DNA of 61,647 bases from an uncultured Collinsella sp. (GTDB taxonomy: Bacteria > Actinomycetota > Coriobacteriia > Coriobacteriales > Coriobacteriaceae). The notes beneath the pieces are model-generated. The model had not been told where the DNA came from. It saw nothing but the letters and a program-made list of their open reading frames with translations, and ran no database searches. This document shows, in pieces, positions 8,628 to 17,508 of this stretch. The position numbers and the translations under genes were made by a program. Within the stretch, counting starts at the first letter, position 1; every line of letters starts with the position of its first letter. The stretch lies in assembly GCA_900757615.1 (NCBI GenBank), contig CAAEON010000029.1:1-61647 (forward strand), given 5' to 3'.

Positions 8628-8648
8628 ACTTGCATTTGACCTGCAAGT
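8628..8648. repeat. Perfect inverted repeat upstream of ppdK
   Basis: ACTTGCA (8628-8634) and TGCAAGT (8642-8648) form a perfect 7-base dyad with a 7-base spacer. Its 14-base centre-to-centre geometry fits a dimeric repressor or activator site. Confidence 0.5.
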
Positions 8649-8681
8649 TTATTGAAGTGGTCTCTTCATAAGGTAACCACC

Positions 8682-8719
8682 TTTACCTACCGTTTACCGC
8701 CAGTTTTAGCACGTTTACC
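8682..8719 (+). promoter_or_regulatory. Helically phased TTTACC direct repeats
   Basis: TTTACC occurs at 8682-8687, 8693-8698 and 8714-8719, i.e. 11 and 21 bases apart, which is one and two DNA turns. Inverted relatives lie at 8672 (GGTAAC) and 8607 (GGTAAA). The set ends 18 bases upstream of the -35 box, as expected for an activator array. Confidence 0.5.
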
Positions 8720-8737
8720 AAACCGCGCATCCTCTGC

Positions 8738-8766
8738 TTAAGCCCGCTCAAAACCCGCCGTATAGT
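8738..8766 (+). promoter_or_regulatory. Candidate ppdK promoter
   Basis: TTAAGC (8738-8743), a 17-base spacer and TATAGT (8761-8766) form the best promoter match. The -35 is weak and the -10 good, which suits an activated promoter. Confidence 0.5.
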
Positions 8767-8841
8767 TCCCTCACGGCCCGCATCTGGCGGGTCGATTCGT
8801 TACCACGGTCGTGTGCGAGAGCGCATGGAAGGGGAAGTATC

Positions 8842-11592
8842 GTGAGCGATTGCAAGAGGGTTTACCGTTTTGGAACCGACGCCCAGGGCACCTGTGTCAC
8901 CGAGGGCGACAAGTCCATGAACTTCGTGCTTGGTGGCAAGGGCGCTAACCTTGCCGAGATGAGCCGTATCGGCCTGCCGGTTCCCGGTGGCTTTACTATT
9001 ACCTGCCAGACCTGTGTCGAGTACTCCGGTGCCGGCAACGTCTGGCCCGAAGGCGCACTCGATGAGATCGTTGCCGCCGAGGCAGACCTCGAGGCCCGTT
9101 GCGGCAAAAAGCTCGGCGACGCCTCCGATCCGCTGCTCGTGTCGGTCCGCTCGGGCGCTCCGTTCTCCATGCCCGGTATGATGGACACGGTCCTCAACTT
9201 GGGTCTCAACGACGACTCTGTTCAGGGTCTTATTGCCCAGACGCAAAACCCGCGCTTTGCCTGGGATAGCTACCGCCGCTTTATCCAGATGTTTTCCAAC
9301 GTCGTCATGGGCGTTGACGCCGACCTGTTCGAGAACGCCCTGACCCAGGCACGCCTGGTCGCCGGCGTTCGCGTCGATTCCGAGCTTTCGGCCGAGGACC
9401 TGCAGGAACTCGTCGAGACCTTCAAGGGCATCTTCTCCGAGAACGTCGAGGCTGCCCTGTATCCCGAGCTCGAGGTCGCTGACGGCAAGCCCGTCTTCCC
9501 GCACGACCCGGAGCTTCAGCTACGCCTTGCCATCCAGGCTGTCTTTGGCAGCTGGATGAACGAGCGTGCCTGCATCTACCGCAAGCAGCATGGTATCTCC
9601 GACGAGCTCGGTACCGCCGTCAACGTTCAGGCCATGGCTTTTGGTAACAAGGGCGAGACCTCCGCGACCGGCGTCGCCTTTACGCGCAACCCGGCCGATG
9701 GCACCAAGGAGTTCTACGGCGACTTCTTGGTGAACGCCCAGGGCGAGGACGTCGTCGCCGGTATCCGCAACACCGAGCCCATCGCCGACCTCAAGAACAC
9801 TCCGGGCCTCGAGTCCGCAGGCGAGGAGCTCGAGCGCGTGTTCCTGACGCTCGAGGATCACTATCGCGATATGTGCGATATCGAGTTCACCATCGAGCAG
9901 GGCAAGCTCTGGATGCTCCAGACCCGAGTGGGCAAGCGCACCGCCACCGCCGCCCTGCGCATCGCCATCGAGATGGTCGAGGAAGGCCTGATCACCCGCG
10001 AAGAGGCCGTGAGCCGCATCGATCCCGCGCAACTCGACCAGCTCCTTCACCCGCAGTTCGACGCCTCCAAGAAGTACGAGGCTCTCGCCAGCGGTCTTAA
10101 TGCCAGCCCCGGTGCCGCCGTGGGCGAGGTCGTGTTCTCGAGTGACGACGCTGTCGCGCGTTCCGCCGAGGGTCACAAGGTCATTCTGGTTCGTTGGGAG
10201 ACCAACCCCGACGACCTGAAGGGCATGGTCGCCGCCGAGGGCATCCTGACCAGCCACGGTGGCAAGACGAGCCATGCCGCCGTTATCGCCCGCGGCATGG
10301 GTACGCCCTGTGTCTGCGGCGTTGAGCGCTTCCACATCGACGCCGCCGAGAAGGTCGTGCGTATCGAGGGCATCGACCGCGTGCTGCGCGAGGGCGATGT
10401 CATTTCCATCGACGGTACCCAGGGTATCGTCGTCGACGGCGCCGTTGATCTGGTCTCGGCCGAGCTCACCGGCGATCTGGACACTATCCTGTCCTGGGCC
10501 GATGAGATTCGTCTGGACGAGACCTGTGGCCATGCCAACCATGTGCGCGTCAACGCCGACAATCCCGAGGATGCCGAGCTCGCACTCGAGTTTGGCGCCG
10601 AGGCTATTGGCCTGTGCCGCACCGAGCACATGTTCCTAGGCGACCGTAAGAACATCATCCAGAGCTTTATCCTGTCTGACGATGAGGCCGTGAAGCAGCA
10701 GGCCCTGGCCGACCTGCTCAAGGTTCAGACCGAGGACTTCCTGGCGATGTTCAAGACCATGTCCGGTCGCGATGTGGTCGTCCGCCTGCTCGATCCGCCG
10801 CTTCATGAGTTCCTGGATAATCCTCGCGACCTCGAGGTCGCCATCACCAAGAAGGAAGCCGCCGGCGCCAGCGAGGAAGAGCTTGCCGTCCTGCGCGCCC
10901 GCCTGCGTCGTATCGACGGCATGATCGAGTCCAACCCGATGCTCGGCCTGCGCGGCGTTCGCCTGTCCGTCGTCTTTAGCGATCTGCCGCTCATGCAGGT
11001 TCGCGCCGTCGCCACGGCCGCTGCCCGCCTAATCAAGGAGGGCGTCGATCCGCGCCCCGAGATCATGGTTCCGCTCGTTTCCATCACGGCCGAGCATGTC
11101 CAGACCCGCGAGGTCATCGAGCGCGTGATCGCCGAGGTTTCCGTCGAAGAAGGCGTCGAGCTCAATATTCCCGTGGGCACGATGCTCGAGCTGCCGCGCG
11201 CCTGCATGGTCGCTGACGAGATCGCCCACCATGCCGACTTCTTCTGCTTTGGCACCAACGACCTCACCCAGACGACCTTCGGTTTCTCGCGTGACGACGC
11301 CGAGGCTAAGTTCATCCCGCTGTACATGCATAAGAAGATTCTGAAGGACAACCCCTTCGAGACCATCGATACGGCAGTACTCGAGCTGGTACGCATGGCC
11401 GTCGAGAAGGGCCGTGCCACCAACCCCGACATGCACTTTGGCGTGTGCGGTGAGCACGGCGGCGACCCCAAGTCCATCAAGGGCCTGTTTAACGTGGCCG
11501 ACGTGGACTACGTGTCCTGCTCGCCCTACCGCGTGCCCCTCGCGCGCTTGGCTGCCGCCCAGGCCAAGCTCGAGGCCAAGCGTCCCGCCTAA
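8842..11592 (+). CDS. ppdK: Pyruvate,phosphate dikinase
   Basis: PPDK reversibly converts pyruvate, ATP and Pi to PEP, AMP and PPi. In anaerobes it often runs in the glycolytic direction to gain from PPi. The 916 residues cover the whole three-part enzyme. The N-terminal nucleotide-binding part starts VYRFG and contains FVLGGKGANLAEM. The central swivelling domain carries GGKTSHAAV, with catalytic His478 and the regulatory Thr476. The C-terminal TIM-barrel has GLCRTEHMF and FGTNDLTQTTFGFSRDDAE. The GTG start at 8842 follows GGAAGGGGAAG. Thr476 two residues before His478 is the position modified by the regulator encoded just upstream. Confidence 0.97.
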   Translation: MSDCKRVYRFGTDAQGTCVTEGDKSMNFVLGGKGANLAEMSRIGLPVPGGFTITCQTCVEYSGAGNVWPEGALDEIVAAEADLEARCGKKLGDASDPLLVSVRSGAPFSMPGMMDTVLNLGLNDDSVQGLIAQTQNPRFAWDSYRRFIQMFSNVVMGVDADLFENALTQARLVAGVRVDSELSAEDLQELVETFKGIFSENVEAALYPELEVADGKPVFPHDPELQLRLAIQAVFGSWMNERACIYRKQHGISDELGTAVNVQAMAFGNKGETSATGVAFTRNPADGTKEFYGDFLVNAQGEDVVAGIRNTEPIADLKNTPGLESAGEELERVFLTLEDHYRDMCDIEFTIEQGKLWMLQTRVGKRTATAALRIAIEMVEEGLITREEAVSRIDPAQLDQLLHPQFDASKKYEALASGLNASPGAAVGEVVFSSDDAVARSAEGHKVILVRWETNPDDLKGMVAAEGILTSHGGKTSHAAVIARGMGTPCVCGVERFHIDAAEKVVRIEGIDRVLREGDVISIDGTQGIVVDGAVDLVSAELTGDLDTILSWADEIRLDETCGHANHVRVNADNPEDAELALEFGAEAIGLCRTEHMFLGDRKNIIQSFILSDDEAVKQQALADLLKVQTEDFLAMFKTMSGRDVVVRLLDPPLHEFLDNPRDLEVAITKKEAAGASEEELAVLRARLRRIDGMIESNPMLGLRGVRLSVVFSDLPLMQVRAVATAAARLIKEGVDPRPEIMVPLVSITAEHVQTREVIERVIAEVSVEEGVELNIPVGTMLELPRACMVADEIAHHADFFCFGTNDLTQTTFGFSRDDAEAKFIPLYMHKKILKDNPFETIDTAVLELVRMAVEKGRATNPDMHFGVCGEHGGDPKSIKGLFNVADVDYVSCSPYRVPLARLAAAQAKLEAKRPA

Positions 11593-11631
11593 CGTTTTGG
11601 GCGTAGACGCCTAGTGTAGCCCCCCTTCATG

Positions 11632-11659
11632 CCGCCCGTCTCATTTGTGAGACGGGCGG
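11632..11659 (+). terminator. ppdK stem-loop terminator
   Basis: A perfect 12-bp stem (11632-11643 with 11648-11659) has a 4-base loop. The T-tract is weak (TTATCAT), so termination efficiency is uncertain. Confidence 0.7.
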
Positions 11660-11705
11660 TTATCATGTGCGGGTTTTGTCTTTTTGTCTGCGTAAAAAAT
11701 TGTTC

Positions 11706-11733
11706 TTGCAGCAGAAACCCGCGCGTGTATACT
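11706..11733 (+). promoter_or_regulatory. Candidate rplS promoter
   Basis: TTGCAG (11706-11711), a 16-base spacer and TATACT (11728-11733) form a sigma-70-like promoter. The leader downstream forms a GTGCCG/CGGCAC hairpin (11755-11778) just before the AAGAG/AAGGA ribosome-binding region, which may serve autogenous control. Confidence 0.55.
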
Positions 11734-11802
11734 CGAATACGTTTGTTCAACTACGTGCCGGCCATGGTGGTACGGCACCTCTAGAAGAGTAAGGAATTGC
11801 AC

Positions 11803-12144
11803 ATGGATTACATCCGCGCAATCGAGCGTCAGCAGATCCGCGAGGACATTCCTCAGGTTCGCGTCGCCGACAACGTCAAGGTTCACTACCGCATTAAGGA
11901 AGGCGACCGCGAGCGCATCCAGGTCTTCCAGGGCGACGTCATCCGCATGGCCGGCGCCGGTGCCCGCGAGACCTTCACCGTCCGCAAGATGTCCTTCGGT
12001 GTCGGTGTTGAGCGTACCTTCCCGCTTCACAGCCCCAAGATCGCCAAGCTCGAGGTCGTTCGTCATGGTCGCGTCCGTCGCGCCAAGCTGTACTACCTCC
12101 GCGACAAGGTGGGCAAGGCTGCTCGCATCCCCGAGAAGCGCTAA
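11803..12144 (+). CDS. rplS: 50S ribosomal protein L19
   Basis: L19 sits at the 30S-50S interface near bridge B8. The 113-residue protein has the normal core: a VADNVKVHYRIKEG start of the beta-barrel, RIQVFQGDVI, FTVRKMSFGVGVERTF, and the basic RRAKLYYLRDK near the end. The ATG at 11803 (MDYIRAIE) is chosen over TTG 11797 because AAGGA ends 7 bases before it. It is transcribed alone, between its own promoter and a strong terminator, rather than in the trmD operon as in many bacteria. Confidence 0.96.
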   Translation: MDYIRAIERQQIREDIPQVRVADNVKVHYRIKEGDRERIQVFQGDVIRMAGAGARETFTVRKMSFGVGVERTFPLHSPKIAKLEVVRHGRVRRAKLYYLRDKVGKAARIPEKR

Positions 12145-12178
12145 GAAGATCGCAGCGTCTGTCCACTCGTTTGGACAC

Positions 12179-12210
12179 AAGGGTCACCTTCGGGTGGCCC
12201 TTCTTTTTAT
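12179..12210 (+). terminator. rplS intrinsic terminator
   Basis: AAGGGTCACC pairs with GGTGGCCCTT around a TTCG tetraloop (12189-12192), followed by TTCTTTTTAT. Confidence 0.9.
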
Positions 12211-12237
12211 CTGATTTGCATGCAAGGAGGGCCTGGT

Positions 12238-13026
12238 ATGGCCAACATGACGAGCTCGGTTTCGGCATCGCAGGTTGCCGGTGAGTTGGCGAGCGCCACG
12301 TTTGAGGAGATTCCCGCCCTCGTGGAGCATTATCGCGAGGACCCGCGCCAGCAGGTGATCAAGGCTTGCGAACGCGCCCTCAAACGCCATGCCAAAGAGC
12401 TTGCCGAGCGCGAGCGCGTCAATGACATGTACGAGCTTATGCATGAGCTTGGCGGCGATGGAGTGGTCGTTGGTGTCGACGAGGTGGGTCGCGGATCGGT
12501 GGCCGGTCCTTTGACGGTATGCGCTGTCTGCCTTCCTATGGAGCCGCGCGTCTGGGGCATCAACGATTCCAAAAAGCTCACGCCGGCGCGCCGCGAGTTG
12601 CTCTCAGTGAAGATTGCCGAGGTGGCGACGGCGATCGGTTTTTGCCATATCGCTCCCGCGGATATCGATGAGATGGGCATGGCCCGCGCCATCCGCGCTG
12701 CCGTCGCGGGTGCTGTGGCCGATACGGGGCTTGAACCCGACTGCGTCCTCATGGACGGTAATCCTTTGGGTGCCGTTCCTAACGAGCGCGATGTGGTGAA
12801 GGGCGATGCCAAGATCGCCTGCATCGCCGCGGCGTCCATCATGGCCAAGGTCACGCGTGACGAGATGATGGTCGAGTACGACGCCGAGTATCCCGAGTAC
12901 CATCTGGCCGAGTCGAAGGGCTATGCGAGCCCCGAGCACATCGAGGCCATTCGCAAACATGGACTTTGTCCGCTGCACCGCGTGAGCTTTTGCGGAAACT
13001 TTCTGCAGACTGAGCGCCTTTTCTAG
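12238..13026 (+). CDS. rnhB: Ribonuclease HII
   Basis: This enzyme cleaves RNA in RNA-DNA hybrids and removes misincorporated ribonucleotides. The catalytic Asp81-Glu82 lie in GVDEVGRGSVAGPL. The third acidic residue is in VLMDGNP and the fourth in CIAAASIMAKVTRD. The ATG at 12238 has an AAGGAGG site 7 bases upstream; an earlier in-frame ATG (12220) would put that site inside the gene. An N-terminal extension of about 75 charged, helical residues precedes the catalytic core; such extensions occur in some Gram-positive RnhB proteins and may bind the hybrid. Confidence 0.95.
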   Translation: MANMTSSVSASQVAGELASATFEEIPALVEHYREDPRQQVIKACERALKRHAKELAERERVNDMYELMHELGGDGVVVGVDEVGRGSVAGPLTVCAVCLPMEPRVWGINDSKKLTPARRELLSVKIAEVATAIGFCHIAPADIDEMGMARAIRAAVAGAVADTGLEPDCVLMDGNPLGAVPNERDVVKGDAKIACIAAASIMAKVTRDEMMVEYDAEYPEYHLAESKGYASPEHIEAIRKHGLCPLHRVSFCGNFLQTERLF

Positions 13027-13075
13027 GCCAATTGTGGAGACATGGACCTCTGGGGTTTTATAAACCTGCTGGTAG

Positions 13076-13117
13076 CGGGCCGTATGCAACACCATTGTTG
13101 CGTACGGCCCGTTTTTT
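13076..13117 (+). terminator. rnhB intrinsic terminator
   Basis: A 15-bp stem (13076-13090 with 13097-13111, one G-T wobble) has a 6-base loop and is followed by six Ts. Confidence 0.92.
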
Positions 13118-13215
13118 GACGGCATTTGGTCAGCTTTTGGTTTGCTTCCGGTACTTACCCGCATGAAAGGTGCCCTCATCATCGGGGCAATGCAGTGTGC
13201 GGGAAAGGAGACCCC

Positions 13216-13701
13216 ATGAGTGCCGCAAGCAAAAAGAGCAAGACGCAGCAGCTCAAGGAGCGTTGGGAAAACGGCGAGCTCGACTCCGGGGCGATGACGC
13301 CCGAGTTTATCAAGGGACTCAGTCCCCGCGAGCTAGGCATGCTGGGCGAGCTGATCACCATCGACTACTTTAACGAGCGCGGCTACACCTTGCTGGAGCA
13401 GGGCTATCGTTGCACCGAGGGCGAGGCCGATCTGGTGCTGCTCGATGAGCTCGACGATGTCGTGGTGATGGCCGAGGTCAAGACCAGACGCGTTTCGCTG
13501 GATTGCACCACGCGGGTCTTTCCCGAGGAGGCCGTGGACGCCCAAAAGCAACGCCGCTACCGCCGCATCGCAAGTTGCTATCTCATGGAGCATTATCCGC
13601 TCAAGGCGATTCGCTTCGATGCTGTGGGTGTCACCATCCGCGGCGGGCATATCGCCGAGATCGAGCATCAGTACAACGCGTTCGATTGGCAGGTGTCGTG
13701 A
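13216..13701 (+). CDS. yraN: YraN family (UPF0102) endonuclease-like protein
   Basis: YraN proteins have a restriction-endonuclease-like PD-(D/E)XK fold; their cellular role is unsettled but they neighbour DNA-processing genes. The core is visible: LGELITIDYFNERGYTLL, then EGEADLVLL, then VVMAEVKTRR, giving the E, D and ExK residues. The 161-residue protein carries about 45 extra N-terminal residues rich in Lys/Gln before the core. AAGGAG lies 6 bases before the ATG. The stop overlaps the comM start (TGATG), so it is coupled to comM and dprA. Confidence 0.88.
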   Translation: MSAASKKSKTQQLKERWENGELDSGAMTPEFIKGLSPRELGMLGELITIDYFNERGYTLLEQGYRCTEGEADLVLLDELDDVVVMAEVKTRRVSLDCTTRVFPEEAVDAQKQRRYRRIASCYLMEHYPLKAIRFDAVGVTIRGGHIAEIEHQYNAFDWQVS

Positions 13702-15224
13702 TGGCGTTCGAGACGTTTGCCGTTCACGCGGCCTGCATCCGCGGCGTCGAGGCGATTCACGTCACGGTCGAGGTCTCGCTTGCCGGTGGCGTTCCGGGCA
13801 TCCAGATGCTCGGCATTCCGAGTATGGAGGTGATGGAGTCACGCGGTCGTATTCGCTGCGCGATGCGCTCCGCCGGGTTCGAGATCCCGCGCTCGGGCAT
13901 TACCGTTAACCTGGCACCCGGCGATATCCGCAAGACCGGTAGCGGCTTTGACCTGCCCATCGCCATCGCGGTTCTAGCGGCCGATGAGCAGATTCCCCGT
14001 GACAACCTCGATCGCTGCCTTATCGCAGGTGAGCTTGGTCTGGACGGTACGGTGCTTCCCGTCAAGGGCGAGGTGGCGTTTCAGCTATTGGCTCGCGACA
14101 TGGGGCTGTCTTTTATCGCCGGCAGGTCCGACCAGCATGTGCCACTCGCGGGCGTAGATTGCGGCTTTATCGACCATCTGTCTCAGCTTGCTCATGGCAT
14201 GGGCGATGCCGCACGGCACTACTTGGATTCCGAGGGTGTCGAGGCGACCTTTGAGCCCGAGCTCGACTATGCAGACGTGCTGGGGCAGGAAGTCGCTAAA
14301 CGCGGCATGGCGCTTGCGGCGGCAGGAGAACTCGGCTTGCTCATGATCGGGTCTCCGGGATCGGGCAAGACGATGCTCGCACGCCGTATGACCGGCATCC
14401 TGCCCGAGCTTTCCGTTGAGGATCAGCAGGAGGCACTGTGCATCCATTCGGTTTTGGGTGAGAACATTGATGGCTTGTTGGCGGGGCACCGCCCCTTCCG
14501 CAGTCCCCACCACAGTATTTCGACCGCAGGCCTTATCGGCGGCGGGCGCCCGGTGCACCCGGGTGAGATCAGCCTTGCTCATGGCGGCGTGCTCTTTTTG
14601 GACGAGCTTGCCGAGTTTCCCACTGGCGTGCTGCAGACGCTGCGTCAGCCCATCGAGCGCGGCTACGTGAGGATCGTACGCGTCGACGGGGCTTTTACCT
14701 TCCCGTCGCGCTTTCAGCTGCTGGCTGCGAGCAATCCCTGCCCCTGCGGCTTTTTGGGCGATCGCGAGGTGCCATGCCGCTGCTCGGCGGCGATGGTCGA
14801 GCGCTATCGGTCTAAACTGCGCGGTCCTTTGGCCGACCGTATCGACATGATGATCGATGTGACCCGTCCCGACCCTCAAGTGATTATCGAGGGTGCGGAG
14901 GGCATGTCGTCGGCCGAGTTACGTGACTACGTTGTGCGCGGTCGCGCCTTTCGCGCTTGGCGCGAATCCCGCATGGACGATGCGGATGCCGAGGCCGAGG
15001 ATGACGAGACTCGGTCCATTGACGGCGTCGTTTCGACCTTTGAGCTCGATGATGCGGCGGAGAAGTGTGTGCTCGGCCTGTCGAAGCGCACGCATCTCAC
15101 AGGGCGTGGCATCGTGCGCCTTGTTCGCATTGCGCGCACGATCGCAGATGTCGCCGAGAGCGAGCAGGTGACGCAGGACCACGTGCTCGAGGCGGCGATG
15201 TACCAGGGAAGGAGGGACCAATGA
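13701..15224 (+). CDS. comM: YifB/ComM family Mg-chelatase-like AAA+ ATPase
   Basis: ComM is a DNA helicase that promotes branch migration during natural transformation; YifB homologues are widespread. The 507-residue protein starts MAFETFAVHAA. It has the N-terminal Lon-protease-like (ChlI) domain with GIPSMEVMESRGRIR and GDIRKTGSGFDLPIA, a Walker A GSPGSGKT (217-224), a Walker B GGVLFLDELAEF, and the cysteine motif NPCPCGFLGD with CRC. Translation starts at the yraN stop codon. The comM-dprA pair suggests handling of incoming single-stranded DNA. Confidence 0.93.
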   Translation: MAFETFAVHAACIRGVEAIHVTVEVSLAGGVPGIQMLGIPSMEVMESRGRIRCAMRSAGFEIPRSGITVNLAPGDIRKTGSGFDLPIAIAVLAADEQIPRDNLDRCLIAGELGLDGTVLPVKGEVAFQLLARDMGLSFIAGRSDQHVPLAGVDCGFIDHLSQLAHGMGDAARHYLDSEGVEATFEPELDYADVLGQEVAKRGMALAAAGELGLLMIGSPGSGKTMLARRMTGILPELSVEDQQEALCIHSVLGENIDGLLAGHRPFRSPHHSISTAGLIGGGRPVHPGEISLAHGGVLFLDELAEFPTGVLQTLRQPIERGYVRIVRVDGAFTFPSRFQLLAASNPCPCGFLGDREVPCRCSAAMVERYRSKLRGPLADRIDMMIDVTRPDPQVIIEGAEGMSSAELRDYVVRGRAFRAWRESRMDDADAEAEDDETRSIDGVVSTFELDDAAEKCVLGLSKRTHLTGRGIVRLVRIARTIADVAESEQVTQDHVLEAAMYQGRRDQ

Positions 15225-16156
15225 TGGCTGAGGGGACCTTCGAGCTGCATCCAGGTGACGCGTTGTATCCCGAGACCGTTTTGGAGCTTTCTGATGTTCC
15301 CCAGACGCTCTATGTGCGCGGCAACCCCGAGGCGCTTTCGACGCCCGCGCTCTCCATCATCGGTGCGCGAAAGGCCTCGCCGTATGGTCTTGCCGTGGCA
15401 GAGCTTGCGGCGAAGGTGGCGGTTGAGGCGGGAGTGACGGTAGTTTCGGGCGGTGCAGTCGGTTGTGACCAGGCCTCGGGTTGGGCTGCGGTCAACGCCG
15501 GCGGCAAACACGTCGTGGTGCTGGGGACGGGCGCCGACGTGGTCTACCCGCGTTCGAGCGCGGGGCTTATTACGCGCACGCTCGATACGGGCGGCGCGGT
15601 CGTGTCGATCTCTCCGTGGGGCATGGGTCCGCGCAAGTTTGCCTTTCCGCGTCGCAATCGCGTGATCGCGGCCCTGTCGCAAGCCCTCTTTGTATCCGAG
15701 GCGGGTATGCCTTCCGGGACGTTTTCTACAGCCGAGGCTGCTATGGATTTGGGGCGCGAACTTCTTGCCGTGCCGGGGTCGATCCTATCGCCCGAGTCGC
15801 GTGGCACGAATTACCTCATTGCGAACGGTGCCTGCTGCATTGTCGACGAGGAGTCCATCGAGATGGCTATCTCTCGCATATACGGCACCCTGCGCTACTC
15901 GCGCCCCGATGCTCCCGGCATTGCCGACCTGAATCCAACACAGCAGACCGTGATGCATGCGCTCATCGCCTCTCCGCTCAAGGTCGACGACATAGCGGCG
16001 CTCGTCTCACTCGATGCTGTCGGCGTACTCAAACTCTTGGGTTCGCTTGAACTCGAGGGCCTTATCGAGCGCATGATGGATGGAAGGTATGCGCCCTCCA
16101 AGTTTGCCCTTCACGCCCAGACGCCCTTCGGTCACAATGGAAAACGTGTCAATTAG
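15221..16156 (+). CDS. dprA: DNA-processing protein DprA
   Basis: DprA protects transforming single-stranded DNA and loads RecA. The 311-residue protein has the Rossmann-like core: LSIIGARKASPYG, VSGGAVGCDQASGWAAV, HVVVLGTGADVVYP, FPRRNRVIAALS and GRELLAVPGS. A C-terminal winged-helix (DML1-like) segment, VMHALIASPLKVDDIAAL, follows. The ATG at 15221 overlaps the comM stop and has a strong GGAAGGAGGG site. The usual SAM-like N-terminal domain is largely missing, so the protein starts close to the core. In Bacillus topA follows dprA; here trmFO follows directly. Confidence 0.93.
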   Translation: MMAEGTFELHPGDALYPETVLELSDVPQTLYVRGNPEALSTPALSIIGARKASPYGLAVAELAAKVAVEAGVTVVSGGAVGCDQASGWAAVNAGGKHVVVLGTGADVVYPRSSAGLITRTLDTGGAVVSISPWGMGPRKFAFPRRNRVIAALSQALFVSEAGMPSGTFSTAEAAMDLGRELLAVPGSILSPESRGTNYLIANGACCIVDEESIEMAISRIYGTLRYSRPDAPGIADLNPTQQTVMHALIASPLKVDDIAALVSLDAVGVLKLLGSLELEGLIERMMDGRYAPSKFALHAQTPFGHNGKRVN

Positions 16157-16170
16157 AAAGGTGTTTGCAG

Positions 16171-17508
16171 ATGCAGTTCGATCAGGTGACGGTTATCGGT
16201 GGCGGTCTGGCGGGTTCGGAATGCGCGATCCAGCTGGCAGACCGCGGGTTTGCCGTAAAGCTGTGCGAGATGCGCCCCCAGGTGAGCTCCCCGGCTCACC
16301 ATACCGATCACCTGGCAGAGCTCGTCTGCTCCAATTCGTTTAAGTCGACCCGTCCGGATTCCGCGGCTGGTTTGCTGAAGGCCGAGCTTGAGCGCATGGG
16401 TTCAGTCCTGCTCGACTGCGCCCATCGCGCTGCTGTTCCCGCTGGTGGCGCCCTGGCGGTCGACCGTGTTACATTCTCCGAGCTCGTCGAGGCTGAGGTT
16501 GCCGCCCGCCCCAATATCGAGGTCGTTCACGGCGAGGTCACCCAGATCCCCGAGGGCCACGTGGTCATTGCCGCGGGCCCGCTGTGTTCACCGGCGCTGA
16601 GCGAAGAGGTCATGAAGCTCGTCGGTGGCGACGCCCTTGCGTTCTTCGATGCCGCGGCGCCGATCGTCGATGCCTCCACGCTCGATATGGACGTGCTGTT
16701 TTCGCAGTCGCGCTACGAGGAGCAGGGGAGCGGCGACTATCTCAACGCTCCGCTCAACAAGGAGGAGTACGAGGCCTTTATCGAGGCGCTCACCACGGCC
16801 GACCGCGTGGTGCTCAAGGACTTTGAGGGCGGCGATCTGTTCCAGGCCTGCCAGCCTGCCGAGGAGGTTGCGCGCACCGGCAAGGACGCCATTCGCTTTG
16901 GCGCCATGAAGCCCGTCGGCCTCACCGACCCGCGTACCGGACGTCGCCCTTGGGCGGCGATTCAGCTGCGTGCCGAGAACAAGGAGAAGACCGCCTATAA
17001 CCTGGTGGGCTTCCAGACCAACCTGACCTTTGGCGAGCAGAAGCGCGTCTTCCATATGGTGCCGGGCCTGGAGAACGCTGAGTTCTTCCGCTACGGTGTC
17101 ATGCACCGCAATACCTTTGTCGACGCCCCGCACGTGCTCGATGGCACCTTTGCCGTGCCCGGTACCGGCGTGCGCCTGGCCGGTCAGATCACCGGCACCG
17201 AGGGGTACATGGAAGCCGTGGCGACCGGTCTGCTCGCGGCGCTCAACACCTATGCAGAGGCTATCGGCGCCGATTCCGTCGAGTTGCCCCGCGTGGGCGC
17301 CCTGGGTGCGCTCGTGGGCTATGCGACCGATCCTGCCACCGTGGGCTATCAACCCATGCATGTCAACTTTGGCCTGGTGCCGCCGCTCGAGGACGGTAAG
17401 CGCCGCAGCAAGCGCGACCGCTATCAGGCCTATGCGGACCGTGCGCTCGAGGCCCTCGATGCCTACTTGGCCACGCGTTCCGACTTGTTTGGAGGCGACC
17501 GGTCATAG
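16171..17508 (+). CDS. trmFO: Methylenetetrahydrofolate-tRNA-(uracil-5-)-methyltransferase TrmFO
   Basis: TrmFO makes 5-methyluridine at position 54 of tRNA using methylene-tetrahydrofolate and FAD. The 445-residue protein has the N-terminal FAD-binding VIGGGLAGSECA, the family sequence LVCSNSFKSTRPDSAAGLL, the substrate region MKPVGLTDPRTGRRP and the C-terminal LAGQITGTEGYMEAVATG. The ATG at 16171 is chosen with GAAAGG upstream. Folate-dependent TrmFO, rather than SAM-dependent TrmA, is typical of Gram-positives. The stop TAG at 17506 overlaps the proposed start of the next gene. Confidence 0.96.
   Translation: MQFDQVTVIGGGLAGSECAIQLADRGFAVKLCEMRPQVSSPAHHTDHLAELVCSNSFKSTRPDSAAGLLKAELERMGSVLLDCAHRAAVPAGGALAVDRVTFSELVEAEVAARPNIEVVHGEVTQIPEGHVVIAAGPLCSPALSEEVMKLVGGDALAFFDAAAPIVDASTLDMDVLFSQSRYEEQGSGDYLNAPLNKEEYEAFIEALTTADRVVLKDFEGGDLFQACQPAEEVARTGKDAIRFGAMKPVGLTDPRTGRRPWAAIQLRAENKEKTAYNLVGFQTNLTFGEQKRVFHMVPGLENAEFFRYGVMHRNTFVDAPHVLDGTFAVPGTGVRLAGQITGTEGYMEAVATGLLAALNTYAEAIGADSVELPRVGALGALVGYATDPATVGYQPMHVNFGLVPPLEDGKRRSKRDRYQAYADRALEALDAYLATRSDLFGGDRS

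Larger units (their letters stand above)
8546..8841 (+). promoter_or_regulatory. ppdK upstream control region (non-coding)
   Basis: No coding frame was found in these 296 bases. The left end has a weak GGGG/CCCC stem (8553-8572) that may end the regulator transcript. The middle has an AT-rich tract with inverted and direct repeats. The right end holds a promoter. The individual parts are listed separately. Confidence 0.6.
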
